From: CAZZKJ01 sp964654695
GTDB taxonomy: Bacteria; Krumholzibacteriota; Krumholzibacteriia; WVZY01
Assembly (NCBI GenBank): GCA_964654695.1
Contig: CAZZKJ010000044.1
Span: 1 to 20,634, forward strand
Direction: 5' to 3'
DNA: 20,634 bases
The notes below the pieces were generated by a model. That model had not been told where the DNA came from. It ran no database searches and saw only the letters and a list, made by a program, of their open reading frames with translations. Of the stretch, positions 1 through 8,087 are shown one piece after another. Position 1 is the stretch's first letter; the number at the start of each line of letters is the position of its first letter. Position numbers and translations under genes: made by a program.

Positions 1-49
1 GAGCGGGAGCGCCCCCATGCCGTCGCCCGGCCGTGCCTCATTGTGCCGC

Positions 50-75
50 GCGGGTACCCCATCGATGCCACCCGC
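50..75 (-). repeat. Stem-loop repeat copy A, downstream of the Rrf2 gene
   Basis: On the minus strand GCGGGT, a 14-nt loop containing GGCATCGATGGGG, then ACCCGC: a perfect 6-bp stem. It lies 13 nt past the Rrf2 stop codon. It shares 16 identical bases (CATCGATGCCACCCGC on the plus strand) with the copy at 17970-17997. Confidence 0.6.
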
Positions 76-87
76 TGTGGATTCCGG

Positions 88-483
88 TCAAATGTCTTTC
101 AGCGTAATCGAATCCATCAGCGCCGACATTTTCTTGTCGAACCCGGAAAGATTTTTTCGAATCGTACACTTCTTTATATGCTCGCAGTCCATGTCCCGGC
201 TTTTGCAGGCAAGAAAATGCACCGGACCGTCAATAGCCTGTACGATATCCTTGAGGCTTATGCACGAAGGGTCTTTGGCGAGCTTGTAGCCGCCTCCGCT
301 TCCATGATGGGATTCGATTATGCCGTTCCCGGCCAGTTTCTGAAGAATTTTTGCAAGCAAATCAGGAGGGAGATCATATTTCTCGTAGATCTGGCGGGCG
401 TTCGCCAGGCCTCTGTTTTGCCCCGATGCTATGAACTTCAGGGCGATAAGGGCGTAATCCGCTTTCTTTGACAGTCTGAGCAC
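88..483 (-). CDS. Rrf2-family transcriptional regulator with Fe-S-type cysteine triad
   Basis: This is a 131-residue protein with the Rrf2/IscR layout. An N-terminal winged helix-turn-helix (about residues 1-65) starts with the family-typical LRLSKKADYAL and contains GSGGGYKLAK, the wing region. A linker then carries three cysteines spaced C-x6-C-x5-C (ACKSRDMDCEHIKKC, about residues 93-106). In IscR-like members such cysteines bind an Fe-S cluster, so redox or Fe-S sensing is inferred. The start is GTG at 483, chosen because it is preceded by a GGGAG ribosome-binding site at normal spacing and gives the expected N-terminus. The gene lies 36 nt downstream of acs on the same strand, so the two are probably co-transcribed. 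Targets cannot be read from the sequence; autoregulation and control of acs are reasonable guesses. Family assignment is secure, the ligand is not. Confidence 0.9.
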   Translation of the reverse strand: MLRLSKKADYALIALKFIASGQNRGLANARQIYEKYDLPPDLLAKILQKLAGNGIIESHHGSGGGYKLAKDPSCISLKDIVQAIDGPVHFLACKSRDMDCEHIKKCTIRKNLSGFDKKMSALMDSITLKDI

Positions 484-519
484 GCTCTGCTCCCTGTTAT
501 CCGTCCTTGACCCGGGTTG

Positions 520-2553
520 TTATTTCTGCACCATCTTCAGTATCTCCTCTACGATATGCGGATTTGCAAGTGTTGTCACATCGCCAATGTCCCGCCCGTT
601 GGAAATAGCGGTGAGCACCCGGCGCATGATCTTGCCCGAACGGGTCTTGGGCATATCGTGGACAATATAGACATTTTTCGGCCTGGCGATTTTGCCGATA
701 GTCGTTTCGATGGCTTTGGTTACATTATCCTTTATGGATTTTTTCGGTTTGAGTCCGGGTTTGAGAGACACGTATATATCCGGGACCTTGCCCTTGATCT
801 CATCGGCCACTGGCACAACCGCCGCCTCGGCGATCTCTTTGACATCCAGGCATGCGGACTCCAATTCCTTGGTGCCCAGGCGGTGGCCGGCAACGTTAAT
901 CACATCGTCGACCCGCCCCAGTATCCGGTAATAGCCGTCAGAAGCTTGTACTGCCGCATCCCCGGAAAAGTACGGCCAGTCCCGCCAATCCTTGCTGTTC
1001 TTGTCCCTGCAGTATTTGGCAAAGTACTGGGAAACATAGCGATCCCTGTCTCCCCAAATAGTCTGAAAGATACCCGGCCAGGGGTTGCGTATACATATAT
1101 TCCCCGCCCGGCCGTCGCCCTTTTCGATTTCACCGCCGTTCTCGTCGTAGATCACCGGATGTATCCCCGGCATGCTCGGTCCCGCGCTTCCGGGTTTCAT
1201 GGGATGCAGTGCGGGCATGGTGCTGCACAAGAAACCGCCGTTTTCGGTTTGCCACCAGGTGTCCACTACGGCGGCTTTTCCCTTGCCGACCTCGTGGAAA
1301 TACCATCTCCATACTTCGGGTTCAATCGGTTCGCCTACCGTTGTCATATGTTTGAAATTGAAATCGTATTTTGCCGGCTCATCCGGCCCGGCTTTTCTCA
1401 GCATCCTGATCGTCGTTGGGGCGGTGTGAAAAATATTTACGTTCAGCTGTTCGGCGATTCTCCACGGCCGCCCGGCATCTGGATAAGTAGGGACTCCTTC
1501 GTACATTACGCTGGTGGCGGCGAGGGCCAGCGGCCCGTAGACTATGTATGAATGCCCGGTTATCCATCCGATGTCCGCCATGCACCAATAAACATCTTCG
1601 GGATGTATATCCTGGACAAATTTGGATGTACCGGCGACGTATGCCATGTATCCGCCGGTGCCGTGCTGGCAGCCTTTGGGTCTGCCCGTGGTCCCGCTGG
1701 TATACATGATGAAAAGCGGATCTTCCGCCGGCATTGCTACCGGTTCGATGCGCTTGGTCTTGTATTTCTTCAGCAGATCGTCCATGAAGTAATCGCGGCC
1801 TTCCTGCATGGGAGTTTTGGAAAGGTATTTATCAGCGTAACGTCGCCATACGAGCACTTTGTCGACGGCCTGTCCTTCTTGCCCGGATACCGCGGCCGCG
1901 GTATCCGCTTTTTCCTTATGATCCAGCATTTGTCCGTTCCTGTGATATCCGTCTATGGTTATGAGGACTCTGCTGCCGGAATCGGCAATGCGTTCGCCGC
2001 AGGCTTTCCCGCTGAATCCTCCGTATACTTCGGAATGAATAACGCCCAAACGCGCGCACGCAAGCATGGTTATGGGAAGTTCGGGTACCATCGGCATGTG
2101 CAGTGTTACTCGGTCACCTGCTTTGAGGCCGCAAAAATCCCGAAGCAGTGCCGCCAGCTCATTTACTCTTATGTACAGTTCCTGGTATGTAAGAACTGTG
2201 TGTGGCTCATCTTCCGGTTCCGGAACATAAATAATCGCCGCCTTATTTTTGTATTTATCCAGATGCCTGTCCACACAGTTGAAGCTTGCGTTTATTTTGC
2301 CGCCCACGAACCATTTCCAGCAGGGTGCGTCACTGGTGTCGAGCGTCGTGTGCCAATACTCATACCATGTTAAAAGGTCGGCGTATTCCTTGAAACATCC
2401 GGGGAAATTATCCAAACTGAAGCGGTGATATATGGATGGATCGACCATATTGGCCTGCGCTATAAACTCTGCCGGAGGATGGAATTTTTCCTCTTCCTGC
2501 CAGTGAACCGCTATTTGCGCTTCGTTTATTTCTGCCGCGTCTTTTTCTTTCAT
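520..2553 (-). CDS. acs: Acetyl-CoA synthetase (AMP-forming)
   Basis: This 677-residue cytosolic enzyme of the ANL superfamily activates acetate with ATP to acetyl-AMP and then acetyl-CoA. Visible signatures are the N-terminal acetyl-CoA synthetase domain (PSIYHRFSLDNFPGCF region), the P-loop-like YTSGTTGRPKG, the motif DTWWQTENGG whose tryptophan limits the acyl pocket to acetate, YFSGDAA, the hinge region GRVDDVINVAGHRLGT, and the C-terminal PKTRSGKIMRR. Lys641 in that last motif is the catalytic lysine that Gcn5-type acetylases modify in homologues. Length is slightly above the usual 650 or so, mainly at the N-terminus. ATG at 2553 has an AAAAGGA ribosome-binding site about 9 nt upstream. 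It heads a probable two-gene unit with the Rrf2 regulator. A propionate-preferring enzyme is less likely given the tryptophan. Confidence 0.95.
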   Translation of the reverse strand: MKEKDAAEINEAQIAVHWQEEEKFHPPAEFIAQANMVDPSIYHRFSLDNFPGCFKEYADLLTWYEYWHTTLDTSDAPCWKWFVGGKINASFNCVDRHLDKYKNKAAIIYVPEPEDEPHTVLTYQELYIRVNELAALLRDFCGLKAGDRVTLHMPMVPELPITMLACARLGVIHSEVYGGFSGKACGERIADSGSRVLITIDGYHRNGQMLDHKEKADTAAAVSGQEGQAVDKVLVWRRYADKYLSKTPMQEGRDYFMDDLLKKYKTKRIEPVAMPAEDPLFIMYTSGTTGRPKGCQHGTGGYMAYVAGTSKFVQDIHPEDVYWCMADIGWITGHSYIVYGPLALAATSVMYEGVPTYPDAGRPWRIAEQLNVNIFHTAPTTIRMLRKAGPDEPAKYDFNFKHMTTVGEPIEPEVWRWYFHEVGKGKAAVVDTWWQTENGGFLCSTMPALHPMKPGSAGPSMPGIHPVIYDENGGEIEKGDGRAGNICIRNPWPGIFQTIWGDRDRYVSQYFAKYCRDKNSKDWRDWPYFSGDAAVQASDGYYRILGRVDDVINVAGHRLGTKELESACLDVKEIAEAAVVPVADEIKGKVPDIYVSLKPGLKPKKSIKDNVTKAIETTIGKIARPKNVYIVHDMPKTRSGKIMRRVLTAISNGRDIGDVTTLANPHIVEEILKMVQK

Positions 2554-2589
2554 GGTCTACCGTCCTTTTTGGATCTTTGTTTCGAGTTC

Positions 2590-2605
2590 AATGAAACCGT
2601 TCATT
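2590..2605. promoter_or_regulatory. Palindrome AATGAA-N4-TTCATT in acs leader, possible operator
   Basis: Two perfect 6-bp arms flank ACCG, 37-52 nt upstream of the acs start codon. A symmetric site here could bind a dimeric regulator such as the Rrf2 protein encoded downstream of acs, or simply form a small mRNA hairpin. Only the palindrome is seen; the function is inferred. Confidence 0.3.
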
Positions 2606-2796
2606 AAAATCAGGCCGGTTGTTTTCCGGTGAACGGACAAGGGCGGCCGCGCCCCGGCCGGTATTATTATACTCCATATTCGGGATATCATATTAATCGT
2701 TTTTTTGCGGCAAAAAGCTTTTCACTCTCGTCCCGGGAGGGCATGTGTGCCGGCCTTTCGCCTGCTTTCTTTTTCGCCGGAGATTTGTTATAGTTT

Positions 2797-2802
2797 TATA
2801 AT
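2797..2802 (+). promoter_or_regulatory. Possible -10 box for the mtaB-miaB operon
   Basis: A perfect TATAAT lies in a locally AT-rich stretch 73 nt upstream of the mtaB start codon. No TTGACA-like hexamer stands 16-18 nt upstream and there is no TGn extension, so this is a weak call. Confidence 0.3.
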
Positions 2803-2874
2803 ATTAGAAGTTTCTCGTTTAAACCGCGCTCCGCCGGTTCGGACCGCGCGGCAGCCTGTTGCAAAGATTAAGCC

Positions 2875-4209
2875 ATGAATTACAAAGTCGCATTTGAAAC
2901 CCTGGGATGCCGGCTCAACCAGGCGGAGACGGCCAGCCTCCACAGGTCATTTATTGAAAAGGGCTGTCATATAGTGGAGAAGAGCGAAGAGGCCGATCTC
3001 TGCGTGATTAATACCTGCGCCCTGACATCGCAGGCCGCTTCCAAGTGCCGCAGGAAGATAAGGTCGGTCATGACCCGCAACCCGGATGTCTGCATCGCCG
3101 CCGTCGGCTGCTACGCGCAGACGGACACCGAAGTTTTGAGGGAAATCCAGGGAGTGGACTATATAATTGGAACGGCGGACAAACTTCGCCTGGCTGAGAT
3201 AATTCCCGAGCCTTCCAAACTTCCAGAAGCGATAGTAATCAGGAGCAGGATTCCCGGCGGGAGTTTCAAGATCGCACATTCAGGATTCTACCCCACCCAT
3301 ACGCGCGCTAATATTAAAATCCAGGAGGGCTGCGGTTTCGTCTGTTCATTCTGCATAATCCCAAAAAGCCGCGGCCCGGCCCGGAGCAGGGATTTCGATG
3401 ATATTCTGGCGGAAGCCGGGCATCTCGCCTCCGAAGGCCATAAGGAAATTATTATTACCGGGATCAACGTGGGAACGTACCGCGACGGAGAACGCGGGAT
3501 CAGCAGCCTGGTTAAAAACATGTCGTTGCTCGAGGGCGTCGAACGCATCCGCTTGAGTTCGATCGAACCCACCACAATAGATAAGGATCTTTTCAAACTT
3601 ATGAACGATGGCGGGTCTTTATGTCCTTATCTTCACGTGCCCCTCCAGAGCGGAGACGATCGTATTTTAGAGCGAATGCGGCGCAGATACACGGTTGGCG
3701 AATTCAAAGAGTTCATCGGCACGTATATTAACACGGTGCCGGGCGCAGGTTTGGGAACGGATATAATGGTGGGATTCCCCGGCGAGGATGAAAAGGCATT
3801 CAAACGTTCCTGTGAAATCATAGAGGGCCTGCCGCTTACGCATGTGCATGTTTTCAGCTTTTCAGCGCGGAGCGGAACGGGAGCATATCTCATGAAGGAC
3901 AGGGTTCCCGAACATGTGATAAAGCGCAGGAGCGAGAAGATGCACGAGATAGCCGCTCGAAAAAAGTTCGAATACTACCAAAGCCTTATCGGCCGCGCGC
4001 TGTGGGTGCTTTTCGAAGAACGCGACAGCGCCGGATTCTGGACCGGCTTCTCTGATAATTACGTGAAGGCCGCCGTGGATTATTCGGACGATTTATCCAA
4101 CCGCATGGCGCATGTAAAAGTGACGGCGGTTGAGAACAGGTCCGCAAGCGGCTGCGTGCTGGCATCGGGACATATTACCAATTTTCCAGGCACTGACTCT
4201 TTATCATGA
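2875..4209 (+). CDS. mtaB: tRNA t6A37 methylthiotransferase MtaB
   Basis: This 444-residue radical-SAM enzyme adds a methylthio group to N6-threonylcarbamoyladenosine at position 37 of tRNA, giving ms2t6A. The N-terminal methylthiotransferase domain has its three cluster cysteines at Cys12 (FETLGCRLNQAE), Cys48 (INTCALT) and Cys79 (VGCYAQ). The radical-SAM cluster motif is Cys153, Cys157 and Cys160 (GCGFVCSFC), and a TRAM-like RNA-binding region occupies the last 65 or so residues. The LGCRLNQ/INTCALT/GCYAQ wording matches the MtaB (YqeV) subfamily rather than MiaB or RimO. Its stop codon overlaps the miaB start by 4 bp, so translation is probably coupled. No strong ribosome-binding site is obvious ahead of the ATG, which follows GATTAAGCC. 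Confidence 0.93.
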   Translation: MNYKVAFETLGCRLNQAETASLHRSFIEKGCHIVEKSEEADLCVINTCALTSQAASKCRRKIRSVMTRNPDVCIAAVGCYAQTDTEVLREIQGVDYIIGTADKLRLAEIIPEPSKLPEAIVIRSRIPGGSFKIAHSGFYPTHTRANIKIQEGCGFVCSFCIIPKSRGPARSRDFDDILAEAGHLASEGHKEIIITGINVGTYRDGERGISSLVKNMSLLEGVERIRLSSIEPTTIDKDLFKLMNDGGSLCPYLHVPLQSGDDRILERMRRRYTVGEFKEFIGTYINTVPGAGLGTDIMVGFPGEDEKAFKRSCEIIEGLPLTHVHVFSFSARSGTGAYLMKDRVPEHVIKRRSEKMHEIAARKKFEYYQSLIGRALWVLFEERDSAGFWTGFSDNYVKAAVDYSDDLSNRMAHVKVTAVENRSASGCVLASGHITNFPGTDSLS

Positions 4210-5540
4210 AAAATAGCATGAACGTTTATATAGAAACTTACGGATGCCAGATGAACGAATATGATTCCGAACTGGTGCGTTCCATATTGACGGGCGGGGG
4301 ATTTTCGCTGACGGATAAGGCCGCCTCCGCCGATATCGTATTGTTGAATACGTGTGCGGTGCGCGAGAACGCTCATTTAAAAATATACGGGCGGCTCCAG
4401 GAGCTGAAACATGTCAAAGCCGCCGGCCGGCAGTCGTTCACCGTAGGCATTCTCGGCTGCATGGCGCAAAACCTCAGGGACGAGCTTCTTGATTCCCACC
4501 ACGAGATAGATTTCATAGCCGGGCCCGACGGCTACCGCGATCTTCCGCGTCTAATAATGGAGGCCCGCGCCGATGGCGCCAAGGGCCGGGCCCTCAAGCT
4601 GTCCCGTACCGAAACCTATACGGGAGTCAATCCCTTGAGAACCGGAGGAGTAAGCGCCTGGATAGCGGTTATGCGCGGCTGCGATAATATGTGCACATTC
4701 TGCGTGGTTCCATACACGCGCGGCCGCGAGCGAAGCCGCGATCCTGAAAGCATCGCGTCCGAAGTCCGGATTCTGGCTGCGGAAGGATTCAAACAGGTTG
4801 TTCTTCTCGGTCAGAACGTGAATTCATACCGTTTCGGCGGCCGAGGGTTCGCGGAGTTGGCCGGGATGGTGGCCGGCATCGACGGAATAGAGCGTGTTCG
4901 TTTTACATCGCCGCATCCCAAGGATTTTCCCCGTGAGTTAATTAATTTAATTGCAGAGCATCCGAAACTCTGCAGGCACATTCACCTGCCCCTGCAAGCC
5001 GGCAGCAACCGAGTGCTCGAGTTGATGAGACGCACTTACACCTTGGAAGAGTTCAAAGAACTAACAGGCGAAATACGCGCAGCAATTCCGGGGGTGTCCA
5101 TAACCACGGATATCATCGTAGGATTCCCAACCGAAACGAATGCGGATTTCGAGGACACTTACCGGGCCATGGAGGACCTTCGCTTCGATGCGGCGTTCAT
5201 TTTTAAGTATTCTCAACGCAAGGGAACTTATGCCGCACGGCATTATGCGGACGATGTTGCAGCTGAGGACAAAACCGCAAGGATTGTAAAACTGGTTGAC
5301 CTGCAAAAAAACATCACAGGCGAAATAAATAAAAGTCTCGTCGGCCGGACATTTGACATCCTGGCCGAAGACGTATCTAAAAAAGAGTCTTCATTTTTTA
5401 CTGGAAGAACCGACACGTTCAAGACGACGGTTTTTCAGCGTGCCGGACATTCGATAGGCGACATAGTGCCGGTTACAATCGTCTGGTCCAGGGGAGGTAC
5501 TCTTTATGGAACGGGAACGGCGGCGAATGCGGAAATTTAG
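4206..5540 (+). CDS. miaB: tRNA i6A37 methylthiotransferase MiaB
   Basis: This 444-residue radical-SAM enzyme converts N6-isopentenyladenosine-37 of tRNA to ms2i6A. Cluster cysteines are Cys14 (TYGCQMNEYDSE), Cys50 (LNTCAVREN) and Cys85 (LGCMAQ) in the N-terminal domain, and Cys159, Cys163 and Cys166 (GCDNMCTFCVVPYTRGRERSR region) in the radical-SAM domain, followed by a C-terminal TRAM domain. These wordings are diagnostic for MiaB. The ATG at 4206 overlaps the mtaB stop (ATGA); a second in-frame ATG at 4218 is possible, but the overlapping start suggests coupling. MiaA, which makes its substrate, is not in this window. Confidence 0.95.
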   Translation: MKNSMNVYIETYGCQMNEYDSELVRSILTGGGFSLTDKAASADIVLLNTCAVRENAHLKIYGRLQELKHVKAAGRQSFTVGILGCMAQNLRDELLDSHHEIDFIAGPDGYRDLPRLIMEARADGAKGRALKLSRTETYTGVNPLRTGGVSAWIAVMRGCDNMCTFCVVPYTRGRERSRDPESIASEVRILAAEGFKQVVLLGQNVNSYRFGGRGFAELAGMVAGIDGIERVRFTSPHPKDFPRELINLIAEHPKLCRHIHLPLQAGSNRVLELMRRTYTLEEFKELTGEIRAAIPGVSITTDIIVGFPTETNADFEDTYRAMEDLRFDAAFIFKYSQRKGTYAARHYADDVAAEDKTARIVKLVDLQKNITGEINKSLVGRTFDILAEDVSKKESSFFTGRTDTFKTTVFQRAGHSIGDIVPVTIVWSRGGTLYGTGTAANAEI

Positions 5541-5640
5541 TACGGGAAAATTTAATCAACGAAATCGGAATACCATGGCTACTATAACGGTGCGAAAGCA
5601 AAGTATAAACAAAACAAGGAGAAAAACCGGGGGGAAAGCT

Positions 5641-6801
5641 ATGACAGATGAAATGTGGGCGCTGGTTTTCGATAAAGGCAAAGATGTATGGGATAAAACC
5701 AGGGGATTGAGAAAAGCCCGGGTGCCCAAACCTGTCATAGACGAAAGCAGGAATCCCCTGGATGCGGGCAAAGTAATAGTCAAAGTTATATATTCGGGTT
5801 TTTGCGGCTCGGACCGGGGCATTTGGTTCAGGCAATCGTTCAAAGGAATGATCTACAGCTCTCTAAAGAGTGAAAAGAAAACCGCGCGCATCCTGGGTCA
5901 TGAAATGCTGGGTGAAGTGGTGGAAACCGGATCGGTCGCCCGAGAGCGTTACGGTTACTCGCCTAAGGATATTGTTTCGACGGAGTCTCATATCATATGC
6001 GGAAAATGCAGACAGTGCCTGATCGGCGATACGCATGTATGCAGCAATGAGCAGATTATCGGCATAACACTCGATGGATGTTTCGCGGAATACATCAAAC
6101 TGCCCGCTGAAGTGCTATGGAGAACGAATCCGAAGAAAATAAGGAAAAAAGTGGGCTGCCTGCAGGAGCCTTTTGGAAATGCCGTGCATGCCAGCACAAA
6201 AGTAGATCTTCGGGGAAAAAGCGTGGCGGTATTCGGCTGCGGAACCATCGGACTCTTCACGATTCTGGTCGCACGCGCGCTGGGTGCTTCCAAAGTCATC
6301 GGCATCGAGCCCAATGATGCCAACGCGGATATGGCGGAAGCGCTGGGCATAAACGATATGGTTCGGTTCAAGCCGGGCAAGGATACGTGGAAAAGCGATC
6401 CCGATATAGTCGAGCGGGTCAAATCAATTGGAGAAAACGGCGTAGATGTCGCAATTGAAATGTCCGGTTATAACTCGTCGGTAAATAATGCGATTCGCTC
6501 GGTTCGGCGCGGAGGCGAAGTTGTCTTGTTCGGACTCAAGAGCGGGACTTTCAAAATAGAGGAATTCTCGCGTATGATCGTGAGAGGAGTAGATATCCAC
6601 AGCGTAATCGGAAGGCGTATTTTCGAGACGTGGGATCTTACAAAAAACCTGCTGGAATCGAAAGAAAACGGTATTCAAGATAAAATCTACAATATTATCC
6701 TCAACAAAGGCAGGGATACCGTGATGCATATTGATGATTATGACATAGATGATTTCGAGAAGTGTATAATGAACCACCCTAAAATTATCATACATTGGTG
6801 A
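5641..6801 (+). CDS. tdh: Zinc-dependent L-threonine 3-dehydrogenase-like enzyme
   Basis: This 386-residue medium-chain dehydrogenase probably oxidises L-threonine to 2-amino-3-oxobutyrate with NAD. It has the catalytic zinc ligands Cys55 (FCGSD) and His87-Glu88 (GHEMLGEV), four structural zinc cysteines at 120, 123, 126 and 134 (C-x2-C-x2-C-x7-C), and a Rossmann motif GCGTIG. The substrate call rests mainly on kbl lying 56 nt downstream, the classical Tdh-Kbl pair. Oddities: E. coli Tdh is 341 residues, and its CGTD-x-H motif is here CGSDRG, lacking the histidine; an insertion follows at about residues 60-82. A related polyol or alcohol substrate is therefore possible. The open frame extends upstream to 5506, inside miaB, but ATG 5641 gives the family N-terminus and follows a GGGGGGAAAG ribosome-binding site. 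Confidence 0.75.
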   Translation: MTDEMWALVFDKGKDVWDKTRGLRKARVPKPVIDESRNPLDAGKVIVKVIYSGFCGSDRGIWFRQSFKGMIYSSLKSEKKTARILGHEMLGEVVETGSVARERYGYSPKDIVSTESHIICGKCRQCLIGDTHVCSNEQIIGITLDGCFAEYIKLPAEVLWRTNPKKIRKKVGCLQEPFGNAVHASTKVDLRGKSVAVFGCGTIGLFTILVARALGASKVIGIEPNDANADMAEALGINDMVRFKPGKDTWKSDPDIVERVKSIGENGVDVAIEMSGYNSSVNNAIRSVRRGGEVVLFGLKSGTFKIEEFSRMIVRGVDIHSVIGRRIFETWDLTKNLLESKENGIQDKIYNIILNKGRDTVMHIDDYDIDDFEKCIMNHPKIIIHW

Positions 6802-6857
6802 CGGCACCGAATACACACACCTCTTTTTTCCGTTTTGATAACCGGGAGGAGCAGGAA

Positions 6858-8045
6858 ATGTACGGTAGAGTAAGAGATAATTTGACGAAAGAACTGGATG
6901 GCATCAGGAACGCGGGTCTTTATAAGGATGAGAGGGTGATCCTTGGTCCGCAAGCGGCAAAAATAAAAGTTCGAAGCGGAGAGGTTATAAATTTTTGCGC
7001 CAACAATTATCTCGGTCTTTCCTCGCATCCGCGTATAATCGAAGCGGCGCACAAAGGTCTGGACGAATGGGGCTACGGCATGTCGTCGGTGCGGTTCATT
7101 TGCGGCACCCAGGATATTCATAAGAAATTGGAAAGGAAAATATCGGATTTTCTCGGTATGGAAGACACGATTCTCTACAGCTCGTGCTTTGACGCCAATG
7201 GAGGTCTTTTTGAGGCGCTTCTTGGCGAAGAGGATGTAATAATAAGCGATGAACTCAACCACGCCAGCATCATCGACGGCGTGCGTCTCTGCAAGGCCGG
7301 CAGGAAGCGCTATCGCAACTGTGACATGAAGCATTTAGAGGAAATACTCAATGAGTGTGCCGATTACAAAACCAGATTGATAGCCACCGATGGAGTGTTC
7401 AGCATGGACGGTTTCATAGCAAGGCTCGACGATATATGTTCTCTTGCCGAGAAATATGACGCACTGGTGATGGTGGACGATTCTCACGCAACCGGTTTCG
7501 TAGGCAGAACGGGACGGGGGACTCACGAACATCGCGGCGTGATGGGCGGCGTGGATATAATCACCTCAACTCTCGGCAAAGCCCTGGGGGGGGCTTCGGG
7601 AGGATTTACAAGCGGCCGCAAGGAAATCATCGAGTTTTTGCGGCAGCGCTCCCGCCCCTATCTTTTTTCAAACACGCTTACGCCTTCTATTGTAACGGCG
7701 GCCATGGCTGCCCTCGATCTGCTGGAAGAAACCACCGAACTTCGCGATAAGCTCGAAGATAATACCTCGTATTTCCGGGCGGAGATGGCGAAAGCGGGGT
7801 TCGATATCAAGGAGGGATCCCATCCGATAGTTCCGATCATGCTGGGGGATGCCAGGCTGGCTCAGGATATGGCCGGGGATCTTCTGGATGAAGGTATATA
7901 CGTGATCGGATTCAGTTATCCGGTTGTGCCGAAGGGACAGGCAAGAATCAGGGTTCAGATATCGGCGGCGCACACGGTGGAGAATCTGGACACGGCGATA
8001 GACTCGTTCAAGAATATTGGAAGAAAGAAAGGGATTATTTCCTAG
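6858..8045 (+). CDS. kbl: 2-amino-3-ketobutyrate CoA ligase (glycine C-acetyltransferase)
   Basis: This 395-residue PLP enzyme of the alpha-oxoamine synthase family splits 2-amino-3-oxobutyrate with CoA into glycine and acetyl-CoA, completing threonine catabolism begun by Tdh. It follows E. coli Kbl closely: VINFCANNYLGL, SVRFICGTQ, LYSSCFDANGGLFE, NHASIIDGVRLCKA, MVDDSHATGFVG, and the PLP lysine Lys241 in TLGKALGGASGG. The frame is open upstream to TTG 6795, but ATG 6858 has a GGAGGAGCAGGA ribosome-binding site and matches the family N-terminus. It ends 42 nt from the converging ispG gene with no obvious terminator between them. Confidence 0.96.
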   Translation: MYGRVRDNLTKELDGIRNAGLYKDERVILGPQAAKIKVRSGEVINFCANNYLGLSSHPRIIEAAHKGLDEWGYGMSSVRFICGTQDIHKKLERKISDFLGMEDTILYSSCFDANGGLFEALLGEEDVIISDELNHASIIDGVRLCKAGRKRYRNCDMKHLEEILNECADYKTRLIATDGVFSMDGFIARLDDICSLAEKYDALVMVDDSHATGFVGRTGRGTHEHRGVMGGVDIITSTLGKALGGASGGFTSGRKEIIEFLRQRSRPYLFSNTLTPSIVTAAMAALDLLEETTELRDKLEDNTSYFRAEMAKAGFDIKEGSHPIVPIMLGDARLAQDMAGDLLDEGIYVIGFSYPVVPKGQARIRVQISAAHTVENLDTAIDSFKNIGRKKGIIS

Positions 8046-8087
8046 CGAACCGGTTCCGGCGATATTCGAAGCGACCATTCCCGGCAG

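Larger units (their letters stand above)
2554..2874. other. Divergent intergenic region between acs and mtaB
   Basis: This 321-bp spacer carries the 5' ends of two divergent genes and shows no credible coding sequence. It holds a perfect 6-bp inverted repeat at 2590-2605, a GC-rich hairpin at 2641-2654 (GGGCG, loop GCCG, CGCCC) inside the presumed acs leader, a TATAAT hexamer for the minus strand at 2666-2671, and a TATAAT for the plus strand at 2797-2802. Neither hexamer has a convincing -35 box, so the promoter calls are tentative. Confidence 0.6.

Noticed and set aside
517..2373. Long plus-strand frames (344 and 273 codons) opposite acs
   Set aside because: They lie entirely antisense to a well-supported acetyl-CoA synthetase, and their products show no family pattern; they are shadow frames.
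5506..5640. Upstream extension of the threonine-dehydrogenase-like gene to 5506
   Set aside because: The extra 45 residues are basic and low in pattern, overlap the end of miaB, and are absent from the family; ATG 5641 has the better ribosome-binding site.
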